From the NCBI GenBank assembly GCA_045133615.1, contig JBGUUQ010000054.1, forward strand, positions 15,541-79,540: DNA of 64,000 bases. Reading direction: 5' to 3'. A program made the translations under genes and the position numbers. Under the pieces are notes generated by a model. The model saw only the letters and a program-made list of their open reading frames with translations. It did not search any database and had not been told where the DNA came from. The DNA is from M3 sp045133615. GTDB taxonomy: Bacteria > Bacteroidota > Bacteroidia > Bacteroidales > Muribaculaceae. The stretch's first letter is position 1, and each line of letters starts with the position of its first letter. Positions 43,198 through 52,945 of this stretch are shown piece after piece.

Positions 43198-45612
43198 TTA
43201 TTTCTTGAATATCCTACGTTTCAATCGAGCCAATCTCGACTTCAACGATGGAGTTTCGACATGAGCATAACCATATCCGTAACCATTGTTTCCATAATTG
43301 CCATAGTGACCGTAACGGCGATAGAAATAACTGTTAGAACGGATATCCACCGCATTGAGAATCAAATAGCAATTTTTCAAGCGACCGGAGGCAATTGCAC
43401 TATGGAGCACCTTAAGACAACGCTTGGTTGAATAGTTTGCGCGAGTGATATATAGTTGCACATCAGAGTGCGGTGTAATCAAGAACGTATCCGAGACCAC
43501 TCCGATAGGCGCTGTATCCACAATGATTACATCATATAATTTGCGCAACTCGTCAAACATCTGACGATTACGATCGCTCAACAGCAACTCGTTGGGATTC
43601 GGCGGCACTGGACCGGCCGGAAGTACCGACAAATTTTCATGACGTCCCGAAGAAGCTATCACATCCTTAATATTGCTAACCTGTCCGGAAAGATAAGTAG
43701 TGACACCCGAACGATTGTTCAATTCAAAGAAATGCGCCAATACCGGACGTCGGATATCCATTCCGACTACAAGTGTCTTCTTTCCTGCCACTGCAAATGT
43801 CAACGCAATGTTTGCAGCAACAAATGTTTTTCCTTCTCCGGAGAGCGATGATGTGACAAGAAGCACTTTTTTGTCACGATCCGAATGGGCAAACTGAATA
43901 TTGTTGCGAATCAAACGGAACAATTCGGCAATCGGGGTTGTTGCATTTGCCTCGACCACAAACTTATTTTCGTCTTCTGCGAGAGACACTTCTCCGAGAA
44001 TAGGAACATTAGTAGAACGTTCGAGGTCTTCCTTATCCTTAAAGATGGGGAAGAAAAGACGACGCAAGAAGATAATGATAGCGGGAATCAGCAATCCGAT
44101 AATAGCGGCAATACCAACATACATCATACGACGGGGTGCCACAAGACTTCCTCCCGACGGATTATCGATAAATCGTGCTGTCGGAGTGGCAAGAGTCTTC
44201 TGCAAAGCGATTTCCTCACGCTTTTCAAGCAAGAAGTTATAAATATTATCCTTTACTCGCTGTTCGCGGAAAATTCCGGTTAACTCACGCTCATACACCG
44301 GCATATTAGACAATTTGCCTGCAATCTTGCTGTCTTGACGACGGATATTGCCTCGGCTGATATTAAGACTCTGCTTCACATTGCCCAATCCGCGATATAT
44401 CTCATTTTTAGAACGAGCCAAATCCTCTTGCATGTTCTGCACTATGGGGTTATTCTCTGTTCCGCCTTCCAACATGGCTGCGCGTTGCGCAAGTTTCTTA
44501 TTGTAGGCATCAATCATCGAACTGAGAGCCGGATCATCTATTACCTGAGGTATCGGAGTATAGTCATCTTGAGTCGATACTATCTTTTCCACATTCGACA
44601 CAATCTCACGCTTGGCATCCACATCGGCAAGTTGCTGGTCGGTCTGCGTTGTTTGCGACAGATACATGCTTGCCTCTGCAGAAATATCGGTAATCTGCTT
44701 ATCTCGGCGATACTTTTCAACCTCGATTTCCACATCTTGGAGTTCACCGGCAATAAGAGCCAAACGCTCTATGATGAATGCCTCAGTCTGCAATGCCGAC
44801 AGGTTCTTTTCAGCAATAATATCTTGGTTATAAATGCTTACAAGAGTTTTGATTATATCGATACCTTGAGGAATAAGAGGTGTAGTACATGATACACGCA
44901 AAATAGTTGCCGAATTTTTAGCATATTCTATGTGAAGGTTGCTCGACAGACGAGCAGCTATCCAAACGGGATTTTCAACTACGATTTTTTGTGTACCCTC
45001 CAACGTTGAAGTGGTTCGCGAAGGCAATATATTCAAAGTTCCTTGGCTTAACTCAATCGCAATCGGAAGAGTATCGCTTTTTACGGTCTTTTTCTCCTCT
45101 ACTCCTCCATAGGTTGTTTTCACTTCAAATTTATATGTCTTATCATCTTTTGAAGCCAACACCTGAATCGGAGATGTAAGGTTACGAAGACTTATCGAGT
45201 CAAGACTAACTTCTACCGCATTGGTTCCATAAATCGGATAGTCGCGCAGGCGTTCCACTTTATAATATGAATACGCCAAATCAAGCGAATCAACAATCTT
45301 AATCAAGTTGTTACGCGACTTCAATATTTCAATCTCCGTTTGGTCGATATATGACTTCATATCGACAAGCGGACTATTTTGATTGAGAGATACAGCACTT
45401 GATTTAGTGGCATTATCATCACTCAAATATATCGATGCCCCTACCGTATAAGTCGGTATAATGGTCGATACATAATAAAACGCGACGACACTGCACAACA
45501 ATACACATATCAGGAACCATTTCCACTGAGCCAAATACTCAAAGATGAGACCTTGCAAGTCAAACGCTTCCTCTTCTATTTCTTTATCTTTTTCGTCTAT
45601 AAATTCGCTCAT
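43198..45612 (-). CDS. Exopolysaccharide chain-length/tyrosine autokinase (Wzc-like)
   Basis: The 804-residue inner-membrane protein has two membrane helices (about 33-50 and 505-525) flanking a periplasmic Wzz region with coiled coils, and a cytoplasmic bacterial tyrosine kinase domain: Walker A in SSLSGEGKT, Walker A' in VVGMDIRRP and Walker B in VIIVDTAPIG. The tail carries eight Tyr in a short Tyr/Gly-rich stretch (about 765-790), the expected autophosphorylation cluster. It works with the Wza-like exporter encoded just upstream to control polysaccharide assembly and export. No glycosyltransferases are adjacent. Confidence 0.94.
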   Translation of the reverse strand: MSEFIDEKDKEIEEEAFDLQGLIFEYLAQWKWFLICVLLCSVVAFYYVSTIIPTYTVGASIYLSDDNATKSSAVSLNQNSPLVDMKSYIDQTEIEILKSRNNLIKIVDSLDLAYSYYKVERLRDYPIYGTNAVEVSLDSISLRNLTSPIQVLASKDDKTYKFEVKTTYGGVEEKKTVKSDTLPIAIELSQGTLNILPSRTTSTLEGTQKIVVENPVWIAARLSSNLHIEYAKNSATILRVSCTTPLIPQGIDIIKTLVSIYNQDIIAEKNLSALQTEAFIIERLALIAGELQDVEIEVEKYRRDKQITDISAEASMYLSQTTQTDQQLADVDAKREIVSNVEKIVSTQDDYTPIPQVIDDPALSSMIDAYNKKLAQRAAMLEGGTENNPIVQNMQEDLARSKNEIYRGLGNVKQSLNISRGNIRRQDSKIAGKLSNMPVYERELTGIFREQRVKDNIYNFLLEKREEIALQKTLATPTARFIDNPSGGSLVAPRRMMYVGIAAIIGLLIPAIIIFLRRLFFPIFKDKEDLERSTNVPILGEVSLAEDENKFVVEANATTPIAELFRLIRNNIQFAHSDRDKKVLLVTSSLSGEGKTFVAANIALTFAVAGKKTLVVGMDIRRPVLAHFFELNNRSGVTTYLSGQVSNIKDVIASSGRHENLSVLPAGPVPPNPNELLLSDRNRQMFDELRKLYDVIIVDTAPIGVVSDTFLITPHSDVQLYITRANYSTKRCLKVLHSAIASGRLKNCYLILNAVDIRSNSYFYRRYGHYGNYGNNGYGYGYAHVETPSLKSRLARLKRRIFKK

Positions 45613-45649
45613 ATTTATATAAATGTAGGAGAGATTTTTACTTTCCGAA

Positions 45650-46486
45650 TTAAATACGTGTAAGAGTGATGATACTTAACACCAATCCGACAATCGATGA
45701 CAATCCACCGATTACGGTAAGAGATGTACCTACAGCAGGGCTCAACTGCCAAGCATTGTTGGCTGCCGACTTATTAGGCTGCACATATATTATATCATTC
45801 TGTTGCAGATTGTAATAGGGCGACAAAAGGATATTTTTATCATTGAGATTGAGACGCGCAATTTCACGACGGCCATCACCATAAGTGCGAATCAACATAA
45901 TGTTTTCACGCTCGCCTTTGATGTCAAGGTCACCGGCCTTTGCTATCGCTTCAAGGATATTCAATCGCTCGTTATCGGATATAATCACACCGGGCGAACG
46001 CACCGCGCCAAGCATTGTAACTCGGAAATTCATAAAGCGAATATCCACAGCGGGAATTTCCTTTATATATTTCGGATATATACTGCTCTTGACAAGATTT
46101 TCAATTTCAGCCTTAGTCATACCGCCAACATGGAGTTTACCGATAACAGGGAAATCTATATCGCCATCGGTATTGACAAGATAATATTCAGTTGAATTGT
46201 TTTGGTTGTTACGATTTGAATTAAAGCGTTGTTCCACTACTTCACCTTCATTGTTGATATATATACCCTTATTAAACGGGAGTACAGCCGTCATATTGGT
46301 AGCCGTCACCTGAATATTGAGAAGATCGCCCGGCATTGCAACAGGCTCTACAATCGGATTAACTTGAGCCAAAACTTCCGCAGGAATAGTCTCGGCATCT
46401 ACCATATAAGGTACTTTTTTGGGTGCAGAACAACTTGTGGCAATCAATACCACCAAAGCTGCGACTAAAGGCATTATGTGCTTCAT
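45650..46486 (-). CDS. Polysaccharide export lipoprotein (Wza-like)
   Basis: From the ATG at 46486 the 278-residue protein starts with a lipoprotein signal (LIATSC), followed by a Poly_export domain (about residues 45-150, with PGDLLNIQVTA and GDIDFPVIGKLHVGG) and an SLBB-like domain (FRVTMLGAVRSPGV), and ends with a membrane helix. It forms the outer-membrane polysaccharide channel in related systems. The longer in-frame start at 46522 overlaps the -7 element and is rejected. The Wzc-like gene lies 37 bases downstream in the same transcript. Confidence 0.93.
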   Translation of the reverse strand: MKHIMPLVAALVVLIATSCSAPKKVPYMVDAETIPAEVLAQVNPIVEPVAMPGDLLNIQVTATNMTAVLPFNKGIYINNEGEVVEQRFNSNRNNQNNSTEYYLVNTDGDIDFPVIGKLHVGGMTKAEIENLVKSSIYPKYIKEIPAVDIRFMNFRVTMLGAVRSPGVIISDNERLNILEAIAKAGDLDIKGERENIMLIRTYGDGRREIARLNLNDKNILLSPYYNLQQNDIIYVQPNKSAANNAWQLSPAVGTSLTVIGGLSSIVGLVLSIITLTRI

Positions 46487-46519
46487 CTCTCTGAATCTAT
46501 AATTAATTTTATTGATTTG

Positions 46520-46527
46520 CAAAGTTA
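46520..46527 (-). promoter_or_regulatory. -7 element of the Wza/Wzc operon
   Basis: TAACTTTG on the minus strand lies 33 bases before the ATG at 46486. A TTTG further up is at non-standard spacing (11 bases). Confidence 0.5.
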
Positions 46528-46613
46528 CACATTTTTACCAAATCGACATAAATTTTAAGAGAGTATATTGGCTTTCTGCATCGGATTTTTCAAAAATCAC
46601 CGATTTTAATCAC

Positions 46614-46621
46614 TATCTTTG
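46614..46621 (+). promoter_or_regulatory. -7 element of the DNA glycosylase gene
   Basis: TATCTTTG lies 19 bases before the ATG at 46641. The in-frame start at 46512 lies upstream of it and is therefore unlikely. Confidence 0.5.
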
Positions 46622-46640
46622 TGTTCCAAAACATCCGTGT

Positions 46641-47228
46641 ATGACTGTAATTCCTATTGAAAACCATCCGTTAGAACCCTTTTTGCCTAAAGAGGCACGA
46701 TTGCTGTTTTTAGGGACATTCCCACCCAAGCGGCATCGATGGTCGATGGATTTCTATTACCCCAATCGCATAAATGATTTCTGGCGAATAATGGGAGTGA
46801 TATTTCATAACGACAAAAACTATTTCTACGATAACAATTCCCAATCTTTTCGGCTCGATGACATCAAGCAAATGCTTATCGACCGACATATTGCATTAAG
46901 TGATTCCGCACGGCAAGTACGCCGCCTTCGCGACAATGCGTCCGACAAGTTTCTCGAAATTGTCGCCACCATTCCATTAGAAGAGGTTCTTTCTCAAATA
47001 CCCGATTGCAACGATATTGCCGCAACCGGAGAGAAATCGGCACAAACCATTGCCGAATTGGTCGGCGCAAAAATTCCATCGGTTGGAAGTCATACATCAG
47101 CCATATTGCCAAGTGGTCGCGAAATACGCCTATGGCGTATGCCGTCCACCTCACGTGCTTATCCACTTGCAATCGAAAAGAAAGCGGAATATTATGCCTC
47201 ACTATTCCGAGAAGTGGGAATCCTATGA
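46641..47228 (+). CDS. Uracil-DNA glycosylase family protein
   Basis: From the ATG at 46641 the protein is 195 residues. The motif LLFLGTFPPKRHRW followed by FYYPNRINDFWRIMG fits the uracil-DNA glycosylase superfamily, in the Bacteroidota subgroup annotated as UDG-family or deoxyinosine/mismatch glycosylase. The C-terminal LPSTSRAYPL-like segment (here MPSTSRAY) matches the loop that enters DNA. Exact base preference is unknown. It is divergent from the Wza-like gene and followed by dedA with its own promoter. Confidence 0.85.
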   Translation: MTVIPIENHPLEPFLPKEARLLFLGTFPPKRHRWSMDFYYPNRINDFWRIMGVIFHNDKNYFYDNNSQSFRLDDIKQMLIDRHIALSDSARQVRRLRDNASDKFLEIVATIPLEEVLSQIPDCNDIAATGEKSAQTIAELVGAKIPSVGSHTSAILPSGREIRLWRMPSTSRAYPLAIEKKAEYYASLFREVGIL

Positions 47229-47237
47229 TTTTTGCAG

Positions 47238-47268
47238 TTGCATATTTCTCCGCTTTGGCGTAACTTTG
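47238..47268 (+). promoter_or_regulatory. dedA promoter (-33/-7)
   Basis: TTG (47238-47240) is followed after 20 bases by TAACTTTG (47261-47268), 34 bases before the ATG at 47303. Confidence 0.7.
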
Positions 47269-47302
47269 TAGTCAATTATTCTAAAAACATAACTGATATT
47301 TT

Positions 47303-47974
47303 ATGCTTGATTTAATTCCATTAGCAATTTTCGATGCCGCAACATTCTTTCAATGGTTTGTCGACAATGCCACTTATCTGTTTGTCTTTGTTTTCATGGT
47401 CATTGAAAGTTCATTCATACCATTTCCATCTGAAGTAGTGGTTCCCCCCGCCGCATATCTAGCATGCACAAAGGGAGACATGAACATATTCATGGTCGTA
47501 CTTGCAGCCACTGCCGGCGCCATCGTCGGAGCGTTAATCAACTATTATTTGGCTCTTTGGATCGGCCGTCCTATTGTATATCGATTCGCCAACAGTCGTT
47601 TCGGTCACGCTTGCTTGATTGATCAAGCCAAAGTGGAAAAAGCCGAGCAATATTTCGATAAGCACGGAGCGGCATCCACATTTATCGGTCGACTGATTCC
47701 GGCGGTGCGCCAACTTATATCTATCCCGGCAGGATTGGCACGAATGAATCTCGGCATATTTGTTCTGTTCACCGGTCTTGGAGCATTGGTTTGGAACATA
47801 ATTCTTGCCGCTTTGGGTTGGTGGCTCGGAAAGACTGTGCCTCTTGCTCAATTGTTCGACAAAGTGGAACAATACAATTCCTACCTTACCTATGCCGGAG
47901 CGGCTATAGGAGTTTTTTGTATAGGTTTTATCCTATGGAATGCCTTCAAACCTCGCCACAACACAAATAAGTAA
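47303..47974 (+). CDS. DedA-family membrane protein
   Basis: The 223-residue protein has about five membrane helices and the family motifs: ESSFIPFPSEVVVPPAAYLA near residue 36 (split as ESSFIPFPSE and PPAAYLA), GALINYYLALWIGR and FIGRLIPAVRQLISIPAG. DedA proteins are now linked to flipping of undecaprenyl phosphate or other lipids and to membrane homeostasis. rpe begins 31 bases after its stop, so it probably heads the run to ftsK and beyond. Confidence 0.92.
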   Translation: MLDLIPLAIFDAATFFQWFVDNATYLFVFVFMVIESSFIPFPSEVVVPPAAYLACTKGDMNIFMVVLAATAGAIVGALINYYLALWIGRPIVYRFANSRFGHACLIDQAKVEKAEQYFDKHGAASTFIGRLIPAVRQLISIPAGLARMNLGIFVLFTGLGALVWNIILAALGWWLGKTVPLAQLFDKVEQYNSYLTYAGAAIGVFCIGFILWNAFKPRHNTNK

Positions 47975-48005
47975 CCTCATTTTTATACCTCGAAATTTTC
48001 TCGTT

Positions 48006-48650
48006 ATGCAAGTATCCCCCTCTCTGCTGTCAGCCGACTTCGCCAATCTCGAACGCGACGTAAAAATGCTCAACGAAAGCGATGCCGCCATGCTTCACCT
48101 TGATGTAATGGATGGCGTATTCGTTCCCAATATATCTTTCGGATTCCCGGTAATCAAAGCCGTGCAAAAATATGCACAAAAACCTCTCGACGTACATCTT
48201 ATGATTGTCGAACCGGGAAAATACGTTTCGCAAGTCCGCGATTGTGGAGCCGAAATCATGAACGTTCACTACGAAGTGTGTCCTCACCTCCATCGTGTTG
48301 TTCAACAAATAAAGCAAGCCGGCATGAAAGCCGCGGTAACACTTAACCCTGCTACCCCGGTATCTCTCCTTGAAGATATTATTACCGACCTCGATATGGT
48401 ACTACTCATGTCGGTTAACCCCGGATTCGGAGGTCAAAAATTCATACCGGGTGCAGTAAAGAAGACCCGCCAACTCCGCCAACTGATTACAGAAAGCGGT
48501 TCGAATGCTCTTATCGAAGTGGACGGAGGTGTCAACCTTGAGACCGGACGACAACTTGCCGAAGCCGGAGCCGACATTCTTGTTGCAGGTAGTTTTGTAT
48601 TTTCCGCTCCCGACCCCAAAGAGGTTATCCACTCTCTCAGTCTATTATAA
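48006..48650 (+). CDS. rpe: Ribulose-phosphate 3-epimerase
   Basis: The 214-residue TIM-barrel enzyme interconverts ribulose-5-phosphate and xylulose-5-phosphate. Motifs are SPSLLSADFANL at the N-terminus, HLDVMDGVFVPNISFG with the metal-binding His and catalytic Asp, DVHLMI, LMSVNPGFGGQKF and IEVDGGVN. The start is the ATG at 48006 (MQVSPSLLSADF); a longer frame from 47940 would overlap dedA and carries no family sequence. ftsK starts 21 bases after the stop. Confidence 0.96.
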   Translation: MQVSPSLLSADFANLERDVKMLNESDAAMLHLDVMDGVFVPNISFGFPVIKAVQKYAQKPLDVHLMIVEPGKYVSQVRDCGAEIMNVHYEVCPHLHRVVQQIKQAGMKAAVTLNPATPVSLLEDIITDLDMVLLMSVNPGFGGQKFIPGAVKKTRQLRQLITESGSNALIEVDGGVNLETGRQLAEAGADILVAGSFVFSAPDPKEVIHSLSLL

Positions 48651-48671
48651 ATAACTGCATAATTCAACTTC

Positions 48672-51266
48672 ATGCGACAATCTTCATACAATTCAGAATA
48701 TTACGATCCCGATAGTCTGAACATCGACAATTCAGGCTACCGGTCGCGTCAATCCGGACCTAACGATAATCGTTCGGAAACAGAGGAGGAGCCAAAACAA
48801 CAGCAATCTTCATCGCGACGCGGTAAAAAAAGTAAACCGACAAAAAAAGGAGATAAAGAGAAACAGGTGCCATCGGTCATTGCATTTTTCATGGATAAGC
48901 GACTGCGTTTGTTTTTAGGAATAACATTGTTGCTTATCGCCGCATATCTTCTCATCTGCTCTATTTCATTTCTCGGCTCCGGAGATGAAGATCAAAGTCG
49001 CATAATCAACAACACGGTCGAACAATTAGCATTATCCGGCGAACCGGTAAATAACACCGGCGGACCATTTGGAGCATATTTGTCGCAAAAAATGATAACT
49101 GAGTCACTCGGACTCGGAGCCTTTGTCGTTATATTCTATATAATAGCAATAGGATTGTCGCTTATCGGATTAAAGAAATTCAATTTCTGGTCGTTGACAT
49201 TCAAAAGCCTCATTCTCACAGTGACAACTTCTATCGTCATCGGATTTGTCACAATCGGTATATCGGGAAGTGTGTATTGGGGAGGTTATCACGGCTATCA
49301 TGTCAATGCCTATCTTATTGCTATGACCGGAACATTGGGTGCTTTATGCGTCAGCATAGCCCTTGTATCCTTGATAGCAGCTATATTCTTTAACGACATA
49401 GTCAAGGCATACACTTCTTCTCGAGCCAAAATTCAAGCTCAGCGCGAGCGCATGCGCCGTATCCAGGAAGAGAAAGAAGAGCAACAGAAAATGGTGGATG
49501 AGGAGATGCAAAACACCGTGCTTTCCGAAACAAACCAAGCCGAACCTGAACAAAAAGAATCCTCGACACCTGAACCGGTGGAATTTGACGATCCATTCGA
49601 TCAACCGACAGATGATACCAACAGAATCAACGATATAAATGATAACGAAGGTCCTCACGATGAATTAGCTGCAAAAAGAGAGGAATCAATCGATTCTGAT
49701 GGACCGTCGATGAACGTAACGGTCAAAGAAATTGAAACTGCCGACGAAATCACTGAAGATGCCTACGACCCGACAGCCGAACTGTCGCGCTATCGTTTCC
49801 CGTCATTGGATTTACTCAAAGAAATTTCCACTTCAGGACATAATGTAGACCAAGAAGAGCAAGAGGAAAACAAAGAACGCATCACAAAGACTCTCAACGA
49901 CTACGAAATTCCCATATCCCATATAGAAGCCACAGTTGGTCCGACCGTTACACTTTATGAGATAATTCCCGCCGAAGGTGTACGTATAGCCAAAATCAAG
50001 CGCCTTGAAGATGACATTGCATTAAGTCTCGCAGCAAAAGGCATACGTATTATTGCCCCAATACCGGGAAAAGGAACTATCGGTATCGAAGTGCCCAATC
50101 AAGACCCGCAGACCGTATCTATCCGTTCGGTCATCGGTTCTCGTAAATTCCAAGAGTGCAAATATGAGCTACCGATGGCAATGGGAGCCACCATCGACAA
50201 TGAAGTCTTTATCGCCGACCTCACTAAGATGCCTCACCTACTTGTTGCCGGTGCCACCGGACAAGGAAAATCTGTCGGGCTTAACACCATCATAGCATCT
50301 CTTCTCTACAAGAAACACCCTGCGGAATTAAAGTTCGTTCTCGTAGACCCGAAAATGGTAGAATTCAGTTTGTATCGCAAACTTGAACGCCACTATCTCG
50401 CAAAACTTCCCGATGAAGAGGAAGCTATCATCACAGACCCGTTAAAGGTTGTCACCACTCTCAACTCTCTTTGCGTAGAGATGGACAACCGCTACAATCT
50501 TCTCAAAAATGCCGACGTCCGCTCTATCAAAGAGTACAACGCCAAATTTATTGCTCGCCGTCTGAATCCCGAAAAAGGTCATCGCTATCTGCCTTACATA
50601 GTAATGATTGTAGATGAGTTTGCCGACCTGATTATGACAGCCGGCAAAGAGGTGGAAACGCCTATCGCACGTATTGCCCAAAAAGCACGAGCCGTGGGTA
50701 TGCACCTGATTATTGCAACTCAACGTCCGTCGACCAACGTAATCACCGGTATTATCAAGGCCAACTTCCCCGGACGTATTGCATTCCGAGTATCTCAAAT
50801 GGTCGACTCGCGCACAATTCTCGACCGTCCCGGAGCCAACCAACTCATCGGTCGAGGCGATATGCTCTTCTCCATCAACGGAGAAATGGACCGCGTGCAG
50901 TGTGCATTTATCGACACACCGGAAGTAGAAGCCATCTGCAACAGCATCGATGAACAAATCGGTTACGACCACGCATATCTCCTCCCTGAATACATCCCCG
51001 ACACAGCCGATGGAGGAAACATGAGCAATGTAGCCGACCGCGACCCGCTGTTTGAGGAAGCGGCAAGGTATATTATCAACTCCAACACCGCATCCACATC
51101 CTCGTTGCAACGTCGTTACTCCATAGGTTACAACCGAGCAGGAAAAATCATGGACCAAATGGAGGCTGCCGGTATCGTTGGACCCGCACAAGGAGGGAAA
51201 CCGCGTCAGGTACTTATCGACTCTCTCCAACTCGAACGAATGCTCGAAATAATGGATGGAAATTAA
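48672..51266 (+). CDS. ftsK: DNA translocase FtsK
   Basis: The 864-residue protein moves DNA at the division septum and promotes dimer resolution. It has a basic N-terminal tail, four membrane helices (about 72-95, 135-160, 170-195, 210-245), an acidic linker, then the FtsK/SpoIIIE motor with Walker A GATGQGKSVG and Walker B VMIVDEFADL, and a C-terminal gamma winged-helix (LFEEAARYIINSNTASTSS onward). Length suits Bacteroidota FtsK. The LolA-like gene follows by 45 bases, an order common in the phylum. Confidence 0.96.
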   Translation: MRQSSYNSEYYDPDSLNIDNSGYRSRQSGPNDNRSETEEEPKQQQSSSRRGKKSKPTKKGDKEKQVPSVIAFFMDKRLRLFLGITLLLIAAYLLICSISFLGSGDEDQSRIINNTVEQLALSGEPVNNTGGPFGAYLSQKMITESLGLGAFVVIFYIIAIGLSLIGLKKFNFWSLTFKSLILTVTTSIVIGFVTIGISGSVYWGGYHGYHVNAYLIAMTGTLGALCVSIALVSLIAAIFFNDIVKAYTSSRAKIQAQRERMRRIQEEKEEQQKMVDEEMQNTVLSETNQAEPEQKESSTPEPVEFDDPFDQPTDDTNRINDINDNEGPHDELAAKREESIDSDGPSMNVTVKEIETADEITEDAYDPTAELSRYRFPSLDLLKEISTSGHNVDQEEQEENKERITKTLNDYEIPISHIEATVGPTVTLYEIIPAEGVRIAKIKRLEDDIALSLAAKGIRIIAPIPGKGTIGIEVPNQDPQTVSIRSVIGSRKFQECKYELPMAMGATIDNEVFIADLTKMPHLLVAGATGQGKSVGLNTIIASLLYKKHPAELKFVLVDPKMVEFSLYRKLERHYLAKLPDEEEAIITDPLKVVTTLNSLCVEMDNRYNLLKNADVRSIKEYNAKFIARRLNPEKGHRYLPYIVMIVDEFADLIMTAGKEVETPIARIAQKARAVGMHLIIATQRPSTNVITGIIKANFPGRIAFRVSQMVDSRTILDRPGANQLIGRGDMLFSINGEMDRVQCAFIDTPEVEAICNSIDEQIGYDHAYLLPEYIPDTADGGNMSNVADRDPLFEEAARYIINSNTASTSSLQRRYSIGYNRAGKIMDQMEAAGIVGPAQGGKPRQVLIDSLQLERMLEIMDGN

Positions 51267-51311
51267 ACCATCAATGATGCATGTCGTCCAATATCAAAAA
51301 AAGACTGATAT

Positions 51312-51917
51312 ATGAAATATTTTATAACTCTGGTCATCGCAATTCTCTCATTTGGCACATCATCGGCTGTAACCGCCGATGATGTCCTAAAATCGGCCGC
51401 CGACAAATACCAAAAGGCACGCAGTCTGTCGGCCGACTATTCATTTTCGGCCGGTGGAGAAGCTGCTAAAGGGTCAATAATCACCTCCGGCGACAAGTTC
51501 TACATATATTCGGCTGAACTATCCACTTGGTATGACGGTCGTACACAATGGACATACACTCCCGCTACAAATGAAGTGAGCATCACAGAGCCGACACCTG
51601 AAGAACTGCAACAAATCAACCCGTTTGCAATCATCAGCGCGTTTCGCAAAGCTTATAAAAGCACTTTGCTCAAATCGGCTGCCGGTACATACAAAATACA
51701 ATTGCTACCGGCGAGTAAAAATGCATCGATAAGCAAAGCTGTCGTAACAATGGATGCCAACACTTATTATCCGTCAAAAATAGAACTTACAATCGACAAT
51801 AATTCACTTGTAACCATCAATGTGAAGAATGTCAAAACCGGTGCCAACTATCCGGCATCGACATTTGTTTTCGATAAAAGCAAATATCCACATGCTGAAA
51901 TTGTGGATTTACGTTAA
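51312..51917 (+). CDS. LolA-like outer-membrane lipoprotein carrier
   Basis: The 201-residue protein has a signal peptide (cleaved near VTA-DDV, about residue 22) and the LolA fold pattern: a helix with DVLKSAADKYQKARSLSADYSF, then half-barrel strands with STWYDGRTQWTYTPATNEV and the loop EPTPEELQQINPF. LolA ferries lipoproteins across the periplasm. It sits between ftsK and trxB, as in many Bacteroidota. The family is diverse, so a related lipid-handling role is possible. Confidence 0.88.
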   Translation: MKYFITLVIAILSFGTSSAVTADDVLKSAADKYQKARSLSADYSFSAGGEAAKGSIITSGDKFYIYSAELSTWYDGRTQWTYTPATNEVSITEPTPEELQQINPFAIISAFRKAYKSTLLKSAAGTYKIQLLPASKNASISKAVVTMDANTYYPSKIELTIDNNSLVTINVKNVKTGANYPASTFVFDKSKYPHAEIVDLR

Positions 51918-51946
51918 TCATACATCTAAAATAACATCACTAAATC

Positions 51947-52891
51947 ATGAGCACAAATAACACAAAATGCCTCATCATCGGCTCCGGACCTGCCGGATAC
52001 ACAGCCGCTATATACACCTCCAGAGCAAACCTCTCCCCCATCCTCTACGAAGGGATTCAGCCCGGAGGACAACTGACCACCACGTCAGAAGTCGAAAACT
52101 TCCCAGGTTATCCCGAAGGTGTCGACGGGAACCAACTCATGGAGGATCTTCGCAATCAGGCTCAACGTTTCGGCGCAGATATGCGTGCCGGTATAGTAAC
52201 TGCCGTAGACTTCAGCGTACGACCGTTTGAAGCTACCATTGATGGTGAAACCAAAATATATGCTGACTCTGTAATCATTGCTACCGGTGCATCAGCCCGT
52301 TACCTCGGTATTCCCGACGAGCAAAAATATGCCGGAATGGGTGTATCGGCATGCGCCACTTGCGATGGATTTTTCTACCGCAAAAAGATTGTCGCCGTAG
52401 TTGGTGGTGGTGACACTGCATGCGAAGAAGCATCTTATCTCAGCAACCTCGCAGCCAAGGTATATCTCATTGTTCGCAAGGACCACCTCCGCGCCTCTCA
52501 CGTCATGCAACGTCGCGTCGAAGAAAATCCGAAAATCGAAATTCTTTACAACACCAATACCGTAGGTCTTTTTGGCGACGGATTTGTAGAAGGAGCACAT
52601 TTGGTGCAGTTCAAAGGCACTCCTGATGAAAAGACTCTCGACATAAAAATCGATGGATTTTTCCTCGGCATCGGACACAAGCCCAATACAGAAGTATTCA
52701 AAGGACAAATCGACCTCGACGACAATGGTTTTATTATAACTGACGGTCGCAGCCAAGCCACTAATATCCCCGGAGTATTTGCGGCAGGAGATGTAGCCGA
52801 CCCCAACTATCAACAAGCCATTACCGCAGCGGCATCAGGCTGTCGCGCAGCCCTCGACGTAGAGCGCTACCTCGCAGCCCTCAACGATTAA
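51947..52891 (+). CDS. trxB: Thioredoxin-disulfide reductase
   Basis: The 314-residue flavoenzyme passes electrons from NADPH to thioredoxin. The FAD-binding GSGPAGYTAAIYTSRA is near residue 12, the redox-active CATC lies at about 135-138 (SACATCDGFFY), and the NADPH-binding GGGDTACEEA follows. The C-terminal FAD motif is GVFAAGDVADPNYQQAITAA. Full length. It ends the plus-strand run from dedA and is followed by a hairpin. Confidence 0.96.
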   Translation: MSTNNTKCLIIGSGPAGYTAAIYTSRANLSPILYEGIQPGGQLTTTSEVENFPGYPEGVDGNQLMEDLRNQAQRFGADMRAGIVTAVDFSVRPFEATIDGETKIYADSVIIATGASARYLGIPDEQKYAGMGVSACATCDGFFYRKKIVAVVGGGDTACEEASYLSNLAAKVYLIVRKDHLRASHVMQRRVEENPKIEILYNTNTVGLFGDGFVEGAHLVQFKGTPDEKTLDIKIDGFFLGIGHKPNTEVFKGQIDLDDNGFIITDGRSQATNIPGVFAAGDVADPNYQQAITAAASGCRAALDVERYLAALND

Positions 52892-52915
52892 TACTCATCT
52901 TTTCATATCAACAAC

Positions 52916-52944
52916 AAAAGCCGGTGGTTAAGCCGGCTTTTATT
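52916..52944 (+). terminator. Terminator after trxB
   Basis: AAAAGCCGG (52916-52924) pairs exactly with CCGGCTTTT (52933-52941), followed by ATTG. It lies between trxB and the convergent membrane protein gene. Confidence 0.75.
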
Positions 52945-52945
52945 G

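Noticed and set aside
50442..51230. A 262-codon frame antisense to ftsK
   Set aside because: It overlaps the FtsK motor and gamma domain exactly, without a promoter or family motif.
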